A stretch of DNA of 64,000 nt from Rhodovulum steppense (GTDB lineage: Bacteria > Pseudomonadota > Alphaproteobacteria > Rhodobacterales > Rhodobacteraceae). The stretch lies in the NCBI RefSeq assembly GCF_004339675.1, contig NZ_SLVM01000005.1, forward strand, positions 62,001-126,000. The letters run 5' to 3'. Shown here piece by piece: positions 45,566 to 53,570 of this stretch (its first letter is position 1; the number at the start of each line of letters is the position of its first letter). The notes beneath the pieces were generated by a model, which saw only the letters and a program-made list of their open reading frames with translations, did no database searches and was not told where the DNA came from. The position numbers were made by a program, and so were the translations under genes.

Positions 45566-47731
45566 TCAGGATTTCTGCATCTGCTGCTGGAATGTGATCT
45601 CGATGAACTCGGCAGGCCGGGTCACGGCGACCAGGACAGTGATCCGCAGGATGCCCTCCAGAATGTCGACGGGCGTCATGGTCTCGCCGAGGCCGACATG
45701 CACGCTGAACGCATCGTCGGGAACCGCGCCGGCCAGCCCGCCCTGCTTCCACACGCTGGTCAGGAAGTTCTCGATCAGCGAGCGCATGGTGACCCAGGTG
45801 GCCGAGGTGTTCGGCTCGAAGACATAGGCCTTGGCGGCCAGCCGGATCGATTCCTCGATCATGATCATGGTCCGGCGCACGTTGATATAGCGCCAGTCGA
45901 GGCTGTTGCCGTCCAGCGTGCGCGCGCCCCAGACCAGCGTGCCCTCGCCCACGAAGGGTCGGATCGCGTTGATCGACTTGCCGGTTGTCGAGACGTTCAG
46001 GTTCTCCTGCTCGGCATGGTCGATATTGACCATGGGCGCGACCACGGAATTCATCGACACATTGGCCGGGGCCTTCCAGACGCCGCGGGTATTGTCGACC
46101 ATCGTGTAGATGCCCGCCAGCGCGGCGGCTGGCGGCATCGCGTTCATGTAGGACGCGATCTCGTTCATCACCTCGGTGTAAAGCGGCACGACCGCCCTCA
46201 GGGTCTTGTCGATGGTCGCGGGAGACGGTCCGGCAAGCCCCGTGCCGGTGGCCTCCCCGGCCATTAGCACGCGCAACTCCTGGGGTGCGGTCGGCGTGCC
46301 TCCGACCTCGATGGTGTAGCTTGCCAGCGCTGCGGGTCCGGCAAAGGCGGTTTCCGGCGTGAACTTGACCTTGCCGTTCTTCGCCACCGACCAGATGCCC
46401 GCGCCGGAAACGGTACGGGTCTTGCCGCTTTCGTCATCGGCGTCCAGCAGCTTGACGCTGGCCGCATCGCCGTCCGGATGATCGGAGGAAACGTCGATCT
46501 CCACCGCGGTCTGCGCCGCGATCGCGGTCGCGTCCAGAAGCCCGCCCACCACCTCGACACCGAGGGTCAGCGCATCGGTCGCGATCTCGTTCTCGTCGGT
46601 CACGACAAGGTCGAACCGTCCCGAACGGCTCTCGCCATCATGGACGAAAGCGATCTTTCCGGCTTCAAGATCGGCCTGGGTAAAGCTTGTGGCGTCCTTT
46701 CCGTCGAGTTGCAGCTTGCCGGCCATGGCGCCGGTATCCGACTCGACCGTATAGGTCAGCCCCTCCGCCGCGCTGTCGTCATCCTTGGCCGAGATATCTG
46801 CCGTGGTCAGCGCGACGGTGCCGCCCTTGGGCACCGAGATCGTGAAATCCCCGCTGACCACGGGGGCACTGATCCGCCGGATCTCGTCGGCCAGTTCGGC
46901 CACCCGGCCTACGCTGCGCTTCATAAGGCCGATCAGCGCCTGTCGGCTTGGAGGATCTATGTTCTCATAGGTGAAGTCGCGCGACTGGAAGATCGACGTA
47001 TTGACCCAGGGGTAGTAGGCCGCGCCGAAATCAAGGTCGTTGATGCCGATGTCGTTGCGGAAGGTGGCCACCGGATTGCCCAGAGGATCCTGCTGCGGCA
47101 GATGCCCGCCCGAGATGTCGAGGATCGCGAAGCGGTTCTTCATGGCGGTGCCACAATGCATCAGCATCGCCTGCTGCACCTTGACCGCGTTCTGTCGCAC
47201 CAGCCGTGTGGTCTCGGGGATCACGACCATGGTGGGCTCGGGCTCCTTCTTGAGCCGGTCAATGGCGGCCATCATCCTCTCGGCGTCGATATCCTCGCCG
47301 TAGCCCCCGATCGAGGTGACGTAACATGCCCCGCCGCCATTCTGGAAGAACAGCCGCATCGCCCCGTAAAGCGCATAGGCTGGGTTGATCTGGATCAGCT
47401 CGTACTTTTCCTCGCCGCGCGGGCCGCGGGTGATGAAGCTGGCCCGCGGCAGCGCGGGCGGCTTGTCCGCGCCCTCGGCCGAAAGCGGCGAGATGCCGTC
47501 GAAAGCCTTCCACGGCTCGATCTTGAAAAGCGGCTGCGGCGGGCCGCCGAAATAGCTGTGGAACTCGGACATCGACGAGATGCGCCATGGCGTCATCTGC
47601 AGCGACACGTTGCCGTTGCGCGCCATTTCCGTATAGCCAATGAAGGCCGGTACGGCTGTGGCCACCTGCACGACGGAATTGGGGAAGGCGTTCTTCTCGA
47701 CGATGTAGACGCCGGGCGTTTTCATGACCAT
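45566..47731 (-). CDS. eCIS tail sheath protein with inserted beta-repeat domains
   Basis: This 721-residue contractile sheath starts MVMKTPGVYIVEKNAFPNSV and ends RITVLVAVTRPAEFIEITFQ, the signatures of the family. Compared with Afp2/3/4 sheaths, about 195 residues (293-487) are inserted between the N-terminal lobe and the conserved C-terminal subdomain (residues 505-721). The insertion has two beta-rich modules: 295-395 resembling a CSPG/cadherin-like repeat (SFTQADLEAGKIAFVHDGES) and 405-488 resembling a CshA-type repeat (WSVAKNGKVKFTPETAF). These would face the outside of the particle. GGAGAG precedes the ATG. Only one sheath gene is present. Confidence 0.92.
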   Translation of the reverse strand: MVMKTPGVYIVEKNAFPNSVVQVATAVPAFIGYTEMARNGNVSLQMTPWRISSMSEFHSYFGGPPQPLFKIEPWKAFDGISPLSAEGADKPPALPRASFITRGPRGEEKYELIQINPAYALYGAMRLFFQNGGGACYVTSIGGYGEDIDAERMMAAIDRLKKEPEPTMVVIPETTRLVRQNAVKVQQAMLMHCGTAMKNRFAILDISGGHLPQQDPLGNPVATFRNDIGINDLDFGAAYYPWVNTSIFQSRDFTYENIDPPSRQALIGLMKRSVGRVAELADEIRRISAPVVSGDFTISVPKGGTVALTTADISAKDDDSAAEGLTYTVESDTGAMAGKLQLDGKDATSFTQADLEAGKIAFVHDGESRSGRFDLVVTDENEIATDALTLGVEVVGGLLDATAIAAQTAVEIDVSSDHPDGDAASVKLLDADDESGKTRTVSGAGIWSVAKNGKVKFTPETAFAGPAALASYTIEVGGTPTAPQELRVLMAGEATGTGLAGPSPATIDKTLRAVVPLYTEVMNEIASYMNAMPPAAALAGIYTMVDNTRGVWKAPANVSMNSVVAPMVNIDHAEQENLNVSTTGKSINAIRPFVGEGTLVWGARTLDGNSLDWRYINVRRTMIMIEESIRLAAKAYVFEPNTSATWVTMRSLIENFLTSVWKQGGLAGAVPDDAFSVHVGLGETMTPVDILEGILRITVLVAVTRPAEFIEITFQQQMQKS

Positions 47732-47744
47732 TGGCGGCTCTCCT

Positions 47745-48479
47745 CTACCATACGGTGACGAAGATGTCGGATTGCAGGCAGGCAGCGCCGCCCGGTTCGT
47801 CCGGATTTCTGAAACCTGTCCCCGCTGCGGGAAGCACTGGTATGACGGTCTCCGGGCCGAAGGGGCCGGGTCTTTGGAGCGCAAACCTCTCGGGCGGCCG
47901 AGCGCGCGCGGCAATCGGCACAGCCGAGCGCAGGACATGCGCGGCGGTGCCGTCGGGAAGCGTGCGCGGCCCGAGAGCGTCGAATTCCACCTTGCCCGTG
48001 GGATCGAAGACGCTGAACCCCGACCCGGACTCGCCCCCCGTCACGACATAAGCCCACAGGGCATCCACCGCATCGAAACGCAGGGTCACCTCGCGCCCGC
48101 CCTCCTGGGGAAGTGCAATCTCGGCCCGCGCCAGCCGCTTCGAAACCATCTGGGAGATCTTGCCCGCCCGAAACAGGTCAACATAGGCTACGTCGTCGAT
48201 GCCTGCCGGGATCTCAAGCAGCGACACCTCGTTCCAGTCGGCCCCTCGGGTCACGGCAAACAACTGGGGCGCCTCGGCCACCAGGTCGAGCGTCACCGAG
48301 GCGGGGCGATCATCGGCCCGATCGGCCAGAACAACAGCCTCCACACCTCGCCACCGCAACAGCAGGCCCGCCCGGTCGAACCCCGCCGGATCGGCAGGCA
48401 TCACGGCGACGGGAACCCGATCCACACCGTAATAGGTATGCGCCAGCTTCAGAGACAGGATCGGTGCATAGGTCGTCAC
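47745..48479 (-). CDS. Conserved-position eCIS protein of unknown function
   Basis: This is a 244-residue protein with no signal peptide and no recognised domain. Beta-rich sequence (YAPILSLKLAHTYYGVDR at the start, then GLLLRWRGVEAVVLADR) suggests a structural role, and its place between the Pvc16-like gene and the sheath gene is consistent with that. The start is GTG at 48479 overlapping the upstream TGA by four bases (GTGA). Function cannot be assigned. Confidence 0.6.
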   Translation of the reverse strand: MTTYAPILSLKLAHTYYGVDRVPVAVMPADPAGFDRAGLLLRWRGVEAVVLADRADDRPASVTLDLVAEAPQLFAVTRGADWNEVSLLEIPAGIDDVAYVDLFRAGKISQMVSKRLARAEIALPQEGGREVTLRFDAVDALWAYVVTGGESGSGFSVFDPTGKVEFDALGPRTLPDGTAAHVLRSAVPIAARARPPERFALQRPGPFGPETVIPVLPAAGTGFRNPDEPGGAACLQSDIFVTVW

Positions 48480-49054
48480 GCCACATCCTCCCGCGGTTCG
48501 ACCCGGCTGCCCGGCCGGGTGACCAGCGGCGCCACACCGCCCACCGCGGCTGCGTCTATGATCACCGAACGCATCTTGAACATCACCGAGGGCACATAAC
48601 GGCCACCGAGATTGCCCCAAAGCTGACCGAGTTCCTCGATCCGAAGATTCGATATCTCGATGCTGAGCTGTTCCAGACCCGGAGGCATGTCGGGCGTGGT
48701 CTGGGGATTCATGACCGGGCAGGTCTGGAAGAACATCATCGCCGCGGACATCAGCTTGAGCCCTTCGAGATAGGTTTCGGGATCGTGGCCCGAGGCCAGC
48801 ATGAAATAAATGTCGAGATGCAGCGGGTGCGCGCGCGTCACTTGCCCGCCTTCCGGCTTCAACGGTCGGCGGGGGGTCGCGTCATGGGCGATGTTCACGA
48901 GAAAGAGAACCAACCGGTTGCGTGCCTCCGCAGCCGGCTTGCCCTCGGCGTCGGATAGCGGCGACAGGACAACCAGATCGTCGGACACCCGGTATCGGGC
49001 GGCCAGATGCGCGTTCAACCGAGCGGTGACAAGGCCGAGCGCGCCGTCGATCAT
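48476..49054 (-). CDS. Pvc16/Afp16-like tail terminator (DUF4255)
   Basis: This 192-residue protein matches the DUF4255/Pvc16 N-terminal family that caps the tube and sheath. It has MIDGALGLVTARLNAHLAAR at the start, ARNRLVLFLVNIAHDAT, HLDIYFMLASGHDPETYLEG and LSIEISNLRIEELGQLWGNL. ATG at 49054; a longer frame to 49171 is less likely. It is the first structural gene of the eCIS block after a 147-base gap that may hold its promoter and includes a small hairpin (49141-49156). Confidence 0.9.
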   Translation of the reverse strand: MIDGALGLVTARLNAHLAARYRVSDDLVVLSPLSDAEGKPAAEARNRLVLFLVNIAHDATPRRPLKPEGGQVTRAHPLHLDIYFMLASGHDPETYLEGLKLMSAAMMFFQTCPVMNPQTTPDMPPGLEQLSIEISNLRIEELGQLWGNLGGRYVPSVMFKMRSVIIDAAAVGGVAPLVTRPGSRVEPREDVA

Positions 49055-49201
49055 GGGACACGCGGACAGGGAGGCGCCTGCGACCGCCAGATCGGAGGTT
49101 CGTTCCTGCGGTGGTACACCTGTCCCTCCCTTAAACCGTTCTGGTTTTGCAACCAGAGTAAGAGAAGCCATTAGAAAAGCAAGAATTCGTTAGGCTCGCC
49201 C

Positions 49202-49816
49202 TCACGCCCCCGCCGCGCGCCTCCGGAACAACCACAGCATCAGACCGGAGATGGCAAGGCCGACGAGGATGAACCAGGCCGAGACGTAGAGATAGGTCGC
49301 CAGCATGAAGACCGGGCTGTCGTCGCGCGCGAGGATCAGGTTCGCGCGCCCGACGATCTCGTCGACGCCGATCACCGAGGCGGTGGCGGAGGCCATGATG
49401 ATGATGAGGAAATACTGGATCCAGGCGATGACGAAGGTCTCTCCGGCGCCCGCCGTGCCGGTCTCTCGCTGCTGGAGATAGCCCAGCGTCTGGTCCGAGG
49501 CGAAACCGACCACCGGCAAGGTCAGTGCCAGCGCCGCCTTGAGCCAAACCGGCACTGCGACGATGCTGTCGCCGATCTCGATCTCGCTCGGCAGCATGAA
49601 GGCCATGTAGTAGAGAAGCACGAAGCTCGGCACATTGCGGCAGACATTGGTCAGCACATGTTCGGCACGCAGAGTCGCCCGGAACCGCCGGAAACGCAGC
49701 AGGCCCAGCGCGGCCCCGACCAACGTGCCCAGTCCCATCGACACCGCCGAGATCAGCAGGTTCCTCGCGAACCCACCGGCGAGAAAGGGTGTGCGCTCGA
49801 TAAGGATCTCGATCAT
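49202..49816 (-). CDS. Amino-acid-type ABC permease, second subunit
   Basis: This is a 204-residue membrane permease of the polar-amino-acid (HisM/GlnP) type with about five helices, including FARNLLISAVSMGLGTLVG and NVCRNVPSFVLLYYMAF, the family's EAA-loop region. It overlaps the SBP-permease gene by 4 bases. No ATP-binding subunit is adjacent, which is unusual for this transporter class. Confidence 0.75.
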   Translation of the reverse strand: MIEILIERTPFLAGGFARNLLISAVSMGLGTLVGAALGLLRFRRFRATLRAEHVLTNVCRNVPSFVLLYYMAFMLPSEIEIGDSIVAVPVWLKAALALTLPVVGFASDQTLGYLQQRETGTAGAGETFVIAWIQYFLIIIMASATASVIGVDEIVGRANLILARDDSPVFMLATYLYVSAWFILVGLAISGLMLWLFRRRAAGA

Positions 49817-51477
49817 CGCCGCGCCTCCCCGCCCGGGGCCAGTCGGTTCCTTGCCAGGCGGAACAGCCAGATCACGCACAGCACGAAGACGAAGTAGAAG
49901 ACAAGCAACCCGTTCATCAACGTGCCCTTGTCACCGCCCTCGGCGACCAGCAGGTTCACGGTCGAGACCAGTTCCGTCAGCGCGATGGCACTGGCCATGC
50001 CGGCGGCCTTGATGATATTCACGCAGGTCGCGACCAGTCCGTCGAAGCACCGCCGGATCGCCTCCGGCAGCAGTGCAAGGAGTTCGGCGTCGGGCGCTCG
50101 CAGGCGCTCGTGCTCCAGCGCGTGCGACAGCAGGACCGCGTTGGTGGCGCCGGCATAGGAGGACAGGATGATACCAGCGGTGACGAAGCTGCCGGGTGTC
50201 ACGATCCCGGCATTGGCCATCAAACCGCCAAGGGCGAAGAAGACAATGTAAAGCTGGAGGATCGGCGGCGTCATGCGTGCCAGCACGATGAAACCGCGCA
50301 GCGGAAGCCGCACGACCTGCCCGATCGGACCCATCCGGCGCGCGCGCGCGTCGATCAGGCCAAAGCCGATCCCAACCGCGAGCCCCCCCAGGATCGCCAC
50401 AGAACCAAGCGCGAGCGTCAGGCCCAGGCCGCGGACCAGCCGGGCGCGGTCATAGGCATCGTAGAGCACCCGGAGGTCAATGCCCGCCCGCTCGCGCAGC
50501 GCCGCGGCCCATTCGGGCAGATCGACGGGCGCGCCAGTCGCAACGGGTTCCATCTCGAAGAGGCAATCTGCCGGAAAGCGGCCCGTGTGCGGATCCCGGG
50601 TGCAGAACGGCATCCCGTTCTCGACCCGTGACCACGTCTTGTGCAGATCACGCAGGAATTCGGTCTCGCCCACCCACCATTTGCGCTGCAGTTCCAGGAT
50701 ACGCCCAGTCGCATGCCATTCGCCCACCATGTCCGCCACGAAGCGTCCCCATTGGCCGTCGCCCTCGCCACTGGCAACCGCGACGGCCCAGGGCACGTCG
50801 AGGATGGTGGGGACGATCACGCCGAAACCAGGCTCGTGCTCGGTATGTACGAGTTGCGCCAGCGCCGTGTCGTCAAAGGCCCAGCCGACGCAGCGGCCGT
50901 ACTTCAACGCCAGGCGCGCCTCGCGGTTGCCGGGGAAATACTGGCCCTTTAGCCCGAAATCGCGCTCCAGCGTCCGGTTGAAATAGGCCCCCTGGGTCAG
51001 GCAGACCGGCGCATCCCTCAACGCCTCCCAGCCCGAGAGGCCAAGATCGGTGCGACCATAGACCACGACCCCGCTGGAATAGTAGTTCGGTTGGATCAGG
51101 TCGGCCTGGTGCCGCCGCACCTCGGTATCGCCCATGGTCGCGATGATCAGGTCGACCGAGCCATCGTTCACGCGCCCGATCCGGTTCTGCGCGCTGACGA
51201 CTTCGAGTTGAAGCCCGACGCCCAACCGGTCGGCAATGTCGCGTGCCAGATCGGGCTCGATCCCGACGATGGCATCGGAATCCGGATCGGGATTCACCAT
51301 TCCCCACGGCGGGTAATCGGCCTTTACCCCCACGATCAATGTGCCACGCTTCAGGATATGGGCCAGTCGGCCATCCGGATTTTCCGGCGCCACCGCACGG
51401 AGCGCATCAAGCGGCTGGGCTGCGGCGAATCCGGCCCAAGCGATCACGAGCAGCAGGAGCAGCACGAACCGGCTCAT
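49813..51477 (-). CDS. Fused substrate-binding protein and ABC permease
   Basis: This 554-residue protein fuses two functions. Residues 1-20 are a signal peptide. Residues 40-290 are a periplasmic amino-acid-binding (SBP family 3) domain (LKRGTLIVGVKADYPPWGMV, GIEPDLARDIADRLG). Residues 340-554 are an amino-acid ABC permease domain with membrane helices (LVRGLGLTLALGSVAILGG). The module may sense or import a polar amino acid. With the second permease it forms a membrane pair, but no ATPase lies nearby. It starts inside the methyltransferase 3' end. Confidence 0.78.
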   Translation of the reverse strand: MSRFVLLLLLVIAWAGFAAAQPLDALRAVAPENPDGRLAHILKRGTLIVGVKADYPPWGMVNPDPDSDAIVGIEPDLARDIADRLGVGLQLEVVSAQNRIGRVNDGSVDLIIATMGDTEVRRHQADLIQPNYYSSGVVVYGRTDLGLSGWEALRDAPVCLTQGAYFNRTLERDFGLKGQYFPGNREARLALKYGRCVGWAFDDTALAQLVHTEHEPGFGVIVPTILDVPWAVAVASGEGDGQWGRFVADMVGEWHATGRILELQRKWWVGETEFLRDLHKTWSRVENGMPFCTRDPHTGRFPADCLFEMEPVATGAPVDLPEWAAALRERAGIDLRVLYDAYDRARLVRGLGLTLALGSVAILGGLAVGIGFGLIDARARRMGPIGQVVRLPLRGFIVLARMTPPILQLYIVFFALGGLMANAGIVTPGSFVTAGIILSSYAGATNAVLLSHALEHERLRAPDAELLALLPEAIRRCFDGLVATCVNIIKAAGMASAIALTELVSTVNLLVAEGGDKGTLMNGLLVFYFVFVLCVIWLFRLARNRLAPGGEARR

Positions 51478-52250
51478 GGCGCTGCCACCGCGAGGATTCC
51501 GTAGCCCAGCCGGGCCGGACAGACCGGCGTGAGAAACCGCTCGACCCCGCGCAGGACCGGATGGTGCAGAAGCCAGCTCTCGGGCAGCACGCTCTCGGGG
51601 CGCATCTCGCATAGCGTGAACCCGGCCCGCCCCAGTTCGTCGGCCAACCCAGCCGGGTCGTAGAGTTGGTAGGGCAGAATCACGCTGGTTCCGCCCAGAA
51701 CCCGCCTGTAATGGATCAGTCCACGGGCTGCGATCCCGGCGCGGGCCTGCTCGCGTCGGAAACGGCGCAGGCGGTTGGGCACAGAAACGATCAGGCGCCC
51801 GCTCCCGGGGCGCAGCAGCACGCGCATCTGCATCAGCGCCCGCTGCCGTGCCGCCGCCTCCTCGATATGGCCAAGCACGCCGAAGAGGCACAGGATCACA
51901 TCGGCCGGGCCGAACTCGGCCATATGACGATCAAGATCGGCAGGATCGGGTCCAAGAATGGCGAGATCGTCCCAGCCGAACGCAGCAGCTTTCCGGCGCA
52001 ACAGCGAAATCGCGGCCGGGCTGATGTCATAGCCTGCCGCCGTACCGACCCGGTCGCGCAGAGCCAGCAGGTAACGCCCGCTGCCGCAGCCATAGTCGAT
52101 CACATGTCCAGAGGGCGGCAAATGGTCCATGACCAGGCGCTGCGTAGCGCGGTTCGGCCCAGGATAGCGCCGGTCATAGCAGCCGGAGTCGTAATAGAGC
52201 TCGTAGGATCGGGTTACCGTGTCGGTGGGGGGAAGGCGCGACGCGTCCAT
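51474..52250 (-). CDS. SAM-dependent methyltransferase (class I)
   Basis: This is a 258-residue Rossmann-like methyltransferase. Motif I VIDYGCGSGRYLLAL lies near residue 50, the acidic SAM-ribose residue lies in AGYDISPAAI, and motif post-I is PADVILCLFGVLGHI. The acceptor is unknown. The ATG at 52250 overlaps the stop of the channel-like gene (TGATG), so the two are coupled. Its presence inside a receptor/transport module is curious. Confidence 0.78.
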   Translation of the reverse strand: MDASRLPPTDTVTRSYELYYDSGCYDRRYPGPNRATQRLVMDHLPPSGHVIDYGCGSGRYLLALRDRVGTAAGYDISPAAISLLRRKAAAFGWDDLAILGPDPADLDRHMAEFGPADVILCLFGVLGHIEEAAARQRALMQMRVLLRPGSGRLIVSVPNRLRRFRREQARAGIAARGLIHYRRVLGGTSVILPYQLYDPAGLADELGRAGFTLCEMRPESVLPESWLLHHPVLRGVERFLTPVCPARLGYGILAVAAP

Positions 52251-53461
52251 CAGTTGGGCGCCACGGCACCAGGTCCAAGGTAGGCCTCGATCCGCCTGCG
52301 CCAACCCGGATCGCGCATGTCCTCGATCAGCGCGCGGTCGATCGCAGCGCGCAGCTCGGGGCGGTCACGCGCGATGGCCCAGCCATAGGGTTCGTTGAGG
52401 TAGACGCCGGACTGCACCTCGACGCGGCCCCTGTACCGGTCGAGCCGGGAGAGATAGCTGAGCGCGATCCAGTCGCCCAGCACAGCCTCGACCCGGCCCT
52501 CGTCCAGTGCCCTGACCGCCTGCGGCCAGCCCGGATAGAGCAAGCAGCCCGTGTCGGGGGTAGCGTCTTCCTCGGGAACGCAGACGGCCTGCGCCTGCAA
52601 CAGCCCCTCGGCGGCATATTGGCGGACCAGGAACTGCTGCGCGGTCGAGCCCTCGAGCGTAGCGATCCGCATTCCGGGCAGGTTTTCCGCCGACACGGTC
52701 GAACTCGCGCCGATCGAACCCACGAAGGCCGAGGTCAGCACCCCGAAAATCGTCGCCGACAGCACCGTGCCGACCACCGCCATGAATATCTCCAAAAGTC
52801 GGCCGAGCAACGTCTTGAAGCGATCGCCCAGCCCCTTGAGACCGGTCGTGCTGACGACCGCCTCGAGCAGCGTCGTCAGCCAGCCCTGATCCTCGGCACC
52901 CGCGCCGTCGCCTCCCCGCCCTTCATGGCGCAACGCCAAGCGCAGCAACGCCGCGAGGAGCAGATTGGCGGCCAGGAAGATCAACAGCGCCTTGACGACT
53001 CCGGGCTGTGTCACCGTCTGATAGATCACCCGCGTTGCGGTTTCGAAATCTATGGCGCTGGTGCTCGACACCGCAAGCGTCAGGCCCGATTGCAGGTATT
53101 GCTGCGAGAAGTCGTAGCGCTGCATCCGCGGCCCGGTGATCGTCAGCGGCGAGATCACCACGTCGACCAAGCCGTCCTCCAGCGCCGCTTCCTGGTCGGC
53201 AATGCTGCGACAAAGCACGATCTCGCTGCTCGACATCGCGCCTTCGGCGATCAGTTCGTGCTCGACCGACGTCCAGATGTCAATGGCAAAGCCCTCGGCA
53301 AGGCCAGTGGGCGACATTGCCGAAAAGGGTGGCGCGTCGCGGATGCCGACTACAACATCGACGTCGCGGATGGGCAGATCGCAGGCCGACGCGGATGCTG
53401 CTACGAACATGGCTAGGAGCAGGCCGCCAAACGACAGGAGCGTCGAACATGGATGAAACAA
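52250..53461 (-). CDS. Glutamate-receptor-channel-like protein (SBP domain split by a pore module)
   Basis: This is a 403-residue protein in the layout of prokaryotic ionotropic glutamate receptors. It has a signal peptide (1-26), ligand-binding lobe 1 (33-150; VVVGIRDAPPFSAM), a membrane helix (156-175), a pore-like loop (193-213) with STTGLKGLGD in place of the potassium filter TVGYG, a second helix (222-246), and binding lobe 2 (262-395; MRIATLEGSTAQQF). It would act as a ligand-gated channel in the inner membrane with the binding domain in the periplasm. The start is TTG at 53461 after AGGAG. A TTG at 53509 is possible. Confidence 0.7.
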   Translation of the reverse strand: MFHPCSTLLSFGGLLLAMFVAASASACDLPIRDVDVVVGIRDAPPFSAMSPTGLAEGFAIDIWTSVEHELIAEGAMSSSEIVLCRSIADQEAALEDGLVDVVISPLTITGPRMQRYDFSQQYLQSGLTLAVSSTSAIDFETATRVIYQTVTQPGVVKALLIFLAANLLLAALLRLALRHEGRGGDGAGAEDQGWLTTLLEAVVSTTGLKGLGDRFKTLLGRLLEIFMAVVGTVLSATIFGVLTSAFVGSIGASSTVSAENLPGMRIATLEGSTAQQFLVRQYAAEGLLQAQAVCVPEEDATPDTGCLLYPGWPQAVRALDEGRVEAVLGDWIALSYLSRLDRYRGRVEVQSGVYLNEPYGWAIARDRPELRAAIDRALIEDMRDPGWRRRIEAYLGPGAVAPN

Positions 53462-53570
53462 GGGCCGTGCTCCTGCGTGAGGGGCGGTGAGGGAACACGA
53501 AACCTGCAACCGGAATACAGCCCCGGATGAAACAATTCAACTTAGACAAAATCAAGCCCGACAGCGTCAC

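Noticed and set aside
21986-49054. Type VI secretion system
   Set aside because: VgrG-, PAAR- and gp25-like proteins occur in T6SS, but TssJ/L/M, TssB/C pair and ClpV are absent, while the Afp15-type ATPase, Afp14-type tape measure, DUF4255 cap and DUF5908 are eCIS parts.
21986-49054. Prophage or R-type tailocin
   Set aside because: No integrase, repressor, capsid, terminase, holin or endolysin cluster, and the wedge proteins and ATPase are of eCIS type.
49141-49156. Small hairpin CTGGTT-TTGC-AACCAG upstream of the cap gene
   Set aside because: Only 6 bp of stem and no T run; it could be chance, so it is mentioned only under the cap gene.
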